A DNA stretch of 46,921 nt, taken from the NCBI GenBank assembly GCA_017694515.1, contig JADIMV010000054.1, positions 1 to 46,921 on the forward strand, in the 5' to 3' direction. This document shows positions 43,969-46,921 of this stretch, piece after piece. The notes beneath the pieces were generated by a model. That model saw only the letters and a program-made list of their open reading frames with translations. It had not been told where the DNA came from and did no database searches. This DNA is from Candidatus Aphodosoma intestinipullorum (GTDB lineage: Bacteria; Bacteroidota; Bacteroidia; Bacteroidales; Paludibacteraceae). The first letter of the stretch is position 1, and the number at the start of each line of letters is the position of its first letter. A program made the position numbers and the translations under genes.

Positions 43969-46674
43969 TTACTGCCTGCTTTTGCACCGCAGGCGGGAGA
44001 TGAGCCGGACAATCTCGCCAATCCAAAGGACGGCGGAGGTGAGCAGGATGAGCAGCCCCCAGTCTGCCCACGAGAGCGGCACAACGCTGAACATCTTTCC
44101 GCCGAAGGTAACAATGAGGTACTGACCCACGATGATGAGTACAGCAATGAGCCAGAAGGCTTTCATGCCCGCGAAATGGAACGCGGAACGTCCTGTCATG
44201 AAAGCACGTGCATTGAACATGTTCCAGAATTGGAGGAATACGAAGATGGTGAACATGAGGCTAAGCTCATAGGGCGAGAGTGAGCCTTTCTCCCTGCCGA
44301 ACGGGAAATCGAGCAGCCCGGCCACACTGCGGATGTCGGCGTGCTGGAATATGAAGAGCAGCCCGACAAGCGTCAGGAAAAAGAGCGCACCGGTGATGAC
44401 TATGTTGTACTTCATGGCCTTGTTTATGACAAAGGCGTTGCGGTCACGCGGCTTCTCCTTCATCACAGAGGGCGAGGGAGGCAGCGAGGCGAGCGCCATG
44501 GCGGCGAATGTGTCCATGATGAGGTTCACCCACAGCATCTGTGTGACAGTGAGCGGGGAGTCTGTGCCCATGAACGCGCCGGCGAGGACTATGAGGCAGG
44601 CGGCGACATTGACAGTCATCTGGAAAAGGATGAACCGCTGTATATTGCGGTAGAGGGAGCGTCCCCACATTACGGCACGGCCTATGCTGGTGAAGGAGTT
44701 GTCTATGATGGTTATGTCACTGGCCTCCTTGGCTACGGAAGTGCCGTCGCCCATGGAGAGGCCGACGTGTGCGGCCTTGAGGGCAGGGGCATCGTTTGTG
44801 CCATCGCCCGTGACGGCCACTACGTGGCCTATGCGCTGAAGCGCCTCGACAAGACGTTTCTTGTCGAGCGGGCGTGCACGGGATATGATTTTGAATCCGT
44901 TCACCTTCTCTTCCAACTGCTTGTCGGAGAGACGGGCGAACTCCTCGCCTGTGATGATGTTCTTGTCGGTGTCACGCCCATCGTGCCAAAGGCCAATCTG
45001 GCGGCCAATCTCCTTAGCAGTGGCTGGGGTATCGCCAGTGACAATCTTAATGTCGATGCCGGCAGTGAGACATTCGCTTACGGCGTGCGGCACATCCTGA
45101 CGCACGGGGTCGGAGATGGCAACGATGCCGAGGAATGTGAGGGCGGGGGCGACAACCTTATTATCGGCTATGGCCGGAGTACCTTCATCGAGAGGCTGGC
45201 AGGCGAATCCGAGTGTGCGCATCGCCTTGTTCTGGTATGCGGAGAGCCGGAGGTCAATGTCCTCTTTCGGCACATCGCCACTGACAGAACGGCAGAGAGA
45301 GTAGACAATCTCGGGCGCACCCTTGACGTAGAGCATACGTTTGCCAAGGAGAGGAGAATCGACTACGGTAGCCATATATTTGCGTTCGGTGGAGAAGGGG
45401 AGTTCCTCGACGCAGGGCGCGGCTTCCTTGAGGTCGAGATAGTTCACGCCGTTGTCCCTGAGCCAAAGGAGTAGCGCACCTTCTGTGGGATTGCCAAGCA
45501 CCTTGGGATGCGCAGGGTCTGTGAGGTCAAGGGATGCGGTGGAGTTGACCGCTATGCCCTCCTTAATCATGAGGCTCATCGGGTCTTCGCCAAGCGTCTG
45601 TGACGGGAGGGAGAAGAATTGCGTGTCGGCCACGCGCATCTGGTTCTGAGTGAGAGTACCGGTCTTGTCGGTGCAGATGACCGTTGTGGCACCCATGGTC
45701 TCACAGGCGTGCATCTTGCGGACGAGGTTGTTGGTCTTGAGCATACGCCTCATGCTGTAGGCAAGGCTTAGAGTGACGGCCATCGGCAGCCCTTCGGGGA
45801 CTGAGACAACGATGAGCGTCACGGCAATCATGGCTGTCTGCAAGAGGTATGTTATGAACGATATCCATTCGAAAGGCTCTGTGGTGAAGTAGATGAAGAG
45901 GCGGCCGATGATGATGAGCGCGGCAAAGGTGTAGCCTATCTTGGTTATCACGCCGGCCAGCCGCTCCAGCTGTTCGTTGAGCGGAGTCTTAACGCTGTTG
46001 TCAATCTGTGCGGCGACAAAGACCTTGCCGTTTTCAGTATGGTCGCCTACGGCGGTTGCGCGGAAAATGCCGTGGCCTTCCATGACTTTCGTGCCGCGCA
46101 TCACGTGGTTTGAGGGGAATGTGGCATCGCGGTCGAAGAGGTCGGGGTCGACAGTCTTGGCGCATATAGGCTCGCCGGTGAGCGTGGATTCGTCGACGTT
46201 GAGCGATATGGCTTCGATGAGTTCGCCGTCGGCAGGTATCTCATCGCCTGTGCCGATGACCACTATGTCGCCGACAACCACGTCTTTCTTGGGTATCTCC
46301 ACAGTGTTCCCGTTGCGGATGACGCGGACATGCTCGTCGTCGTTGACCGTGTTGAGTATGGCGAACTCGCGTTCGGCCTTGACTTCAAAGATGAAAGAGA
46401 GGCCAGTGGCGAGGAGTATGGCGATGAATATGCCGACAGGCTCAAAGAATATAGTGGCGCTATGACCCAAGTGCCAGAACTCATAGCAGGAGATGCAGAT
46501 GGAGAGAGTGCCGGCCACGAGGAGGATGATGATGAGCGGGTCGCGGAACTTCTCGAGAAATTTCTTCCAAAGGGGTTGTTTCTTTGTGGGTGTCAGGATG
46601 TTCACGCCATGAAGGCGGCGGCTTTCGAGCACTTCGGCATCGGTCAGGCCTGAGAGATGTCTTTTTGATTCCAT
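43969..46674 (-). CDS. Calcium-type P-type ATPase (P2B, PMCA-like)
   Basis: A 901-aa P2-type cation pump of the inner membrane, probably exporting Ca2+. It has an N-terminal cation-ATPase domain, an actuator domain with TLTGEP, the M4 motif VSVPEGLPMAVTLSLAYSM, the phosphorylated Asp336 in CTDKTGTLTQ, KGAPE, TGDTPATA, the hinge TGDGTNDAPALKAA, and a C-terminal set of four helices (with WVNLIMDTFAAMALA). VPEGLP with the NLIMD motif is what PMCA-type Ca2+ pumps have. No calmodulin tail is expected in bacteria, and none is seen. I start at 46674 (MESKRHLSGLTDAEV); a frame open to 46755 adds non-conserved residues. A promoter lies at 46743-46773. Confidence 0.92.
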   Translation of the reverse strand: MESKRHLSGLTDAEVLESRRLHGVNILTPTKKQPLWKKFLEKFRDPLIIILLVAGTLSICISCYEFWHLGHSATIFFEPVGIFIAILLATGLSFIFEVKAEREFAILNTVNDDEHVRVIRNGNTVEIPKKDVVVGDIVVIGTGDEIPADGELIEAISLNVDESTLTGEPICAKTVDPDLFDRDATFPSNHVMRGTKVMEGHGIFRATAVGDHTENGKVFVAAQIDNSVKTPLNEQLERLAGVITKIGYTFAALIIIGRLFIYFTTEPFEWISFITYLLQTAMIAVTLIVVSVPEGLPMAVTLSLAYSMRRMLKTNNLVRKMHACETMGATTVICTDKTGTLTQNQMRVADTQFFSLPSQTLGEDPMSLMIKEGIAVNSTASLDLTDPAHPKVLGNPTEGALLLWLRDNGVNYLDLKEAAPCVEELPFSTERKYMATVVDSPLLGKRMLYVKGAPEIVYSLCRSVSGDVPKEDIDLRLSAYQNKAMRTLGFACQPLDEGTPAIADNKVVAPALTFLGIVAISDPVRQDVPHAVSECLTAGIDIKIVTGDTPATAKEIGRQIGLWHDGRDTDKNIITGEEFARLSDKQLEEKVNGFKIISRARPLDKKRLVEALQRIGHVVAVTGDGTNDAPALKAAHVGLSMGDGTSVAKEASDITIIDNSFTSIGRAVMWGRSLYRNIQRFILFQMTVNVAACLIVLAGAFMGTDSPLTVTQMLWVNLIMDTFAAMALASLPPSPSVMKEKPRDRNAFVINKAMKYNIVITGALFFLTLVGLLFIFQHADIRSVAGLLDFPFGREKGSLSPYELSLMFTIFVFLQFWNMFNARAFMTGRSAFHFAGMKAFWLIAVLIIVGQYLIVTFGGKMFSVVPLSWADWGLLILLTSAVLWIGEIVRLISRLRCKSRQ

Positions 46675-46742
46675 ATTACGATTAAAACTGATTGTTTGAA
46701 CGAAACGCTGCCGCGAACATCGGCCATGCGCCTTGTCCGCCG

Positions 46743-46773
46743 CGAAGATACGCATCTTTTCTCAGATGGACAA
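46743..46773 (-). promoter_or_regulatory. Probable promoter of the P-type ATPase gene
   Basis: On the minus strand TTG (46771-46773), 20-bp spacer, TATCTTCG (46743-46750; one mismatch to TAnnTTTG). Confidence 0.55.
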
Positions 46774-46819
46774 CAAAAAATGTGCCAGAGAGAGGGTGAA
46801 ATCAGGGAGAGGATAGGGA

Positions 46820-46878
46820 GAGGGTACGTGTTTGGCCAGTGAGTGTTCAGGGAGGGGGCAGGTCGAGAGTACGTGTTT
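46820..46878 (+). repeat. Intergenic repeat pair, one variant and one exact core (copies 10 and 11)
   Basis: GAGGGTACGTGTTT (46820-46833) and GAGAGTACGTGTTT (46865-46878), 45 bp apart, as in the pair at 23905-23961. The first is preceded by GAGGATAGG. Confidence 0.85.
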
Positions 46879-46879
46879 T

Positions 46880-46909
46880 GGGGTTTGTTTTGGGGTTTGG
46901 GTTGAAGGG
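46880..46909 (+). repeat. Tandem TTTTGGGGTTTG and possible G-quadruplex
   Basis: Two 12-bp units (46876-46887 and 46888-46899) directly after the last repeat core. Four G-runs (46880-46883, 46892-46895, 46899-46901, 46907-46909) with loops of 8, 3 and 5 nt could form a G-quadruplex. An ATG at 46911 may begin the next gene, but only 11 nt are visible. Confidence 0.4.
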
Positions 46910-46921
46910 TATGAATAAAAG

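Overview
The window is chromosomal DNA of a Bacteroidota bacterium, most likely order Bacteroidales. The clues are: promoters of the phylum-specific type (TTTG or TTG, 19-20 bp, then TAnnTTTG) in front of many genes; an alanine racemase carrying the remains of the MurF fusion known from this phylum; a Bacteroidota-type YbiT ABC-F protein; a TRL-like lipoprotein; and a phylum-typical ECF sigma factor. Isoleucine is often coded by ATA, which gives the DNA a distinctive look. I cannot assign a genus. No rRNA, tRNA, CRISPR array, prophage or transposase gene was seen.

Layout. 1-781: partial cell-wall amidase (minus). 1192-12990: a long plus-strand run with uridine kinase, a PolB-like 3'-5' exonuclease, the lytic transglycosylase MltF, dTDP-rhamnose genes (rfbA, rfbC, rfbD, with an alpha/beta hydrolase inserted), then the five enzymes needed to turn UDP-GlcNAc into a UDP-2,3-diacetamido-mannuronic acid. 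13279-19494: ECF sigma factor, fabD, flavodiiron protein, nagB, alanine racemase, YigZ. 19500-28783 (minus): prmA, gltX, aspS, a FecBCD-type metal-chelate or cobalamin importer, and ABC-F. 29094-32617 (plus): ligA, a conserved unknown, dapA. 32635-33567 (minus): a frameshifted exported protein and a TRL-like lipoprotein with a long structured leader. 34312-43805: an eight-gene run (TPR protein, TraB/GumN, flavin-reductase-like, SecD-head-like, Nudix, a small glycine-rich protein, sbcD, sbcC) in which most neighbours overlap or nearly touch. 43969-46674 (minus): a Ca2+-type P-type ATPase.

How the genes fit together. The first half is dominated by envelope and sugar-nucleotide work: peptidoglycan cleavage (amidase, MltF), dTDP-rhamnose, a diacetamido-uronate and amino-sugar recycling (NagB). 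The sugar-nucleotide genes stand without glycosyltransferases, flippase or polymerase, so their products must be used by genes elsewhere. Possible uses are LPS or capsule, or the Wbp-type linking sugar of type IX secretion cargo known from Porphyromonas. The second half is mostly housekeeping: translation, ligase, lysine/DAP synthesis, and SbcCD.

The most unusual signal is not a gene. A 14-bp sequence, GAGAGTACGTGTTT, occurs exactly eight times and in near-exact form at least three more times, always between genes. Some copies are paired about 45 bp apart and some are embedded in a longer 60-80 bp repeat. Ten of eleven copies lie on the plus strand. The single reversed copy sits between ABC-F and ligA, where local strand composition also appears to flip. 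Other notable non-coding structures are a nested-palindrome, MITE-like insert between rfbC and rfbD, and a leader with competing hairpins upstream of the TRL-like lipoprotein.
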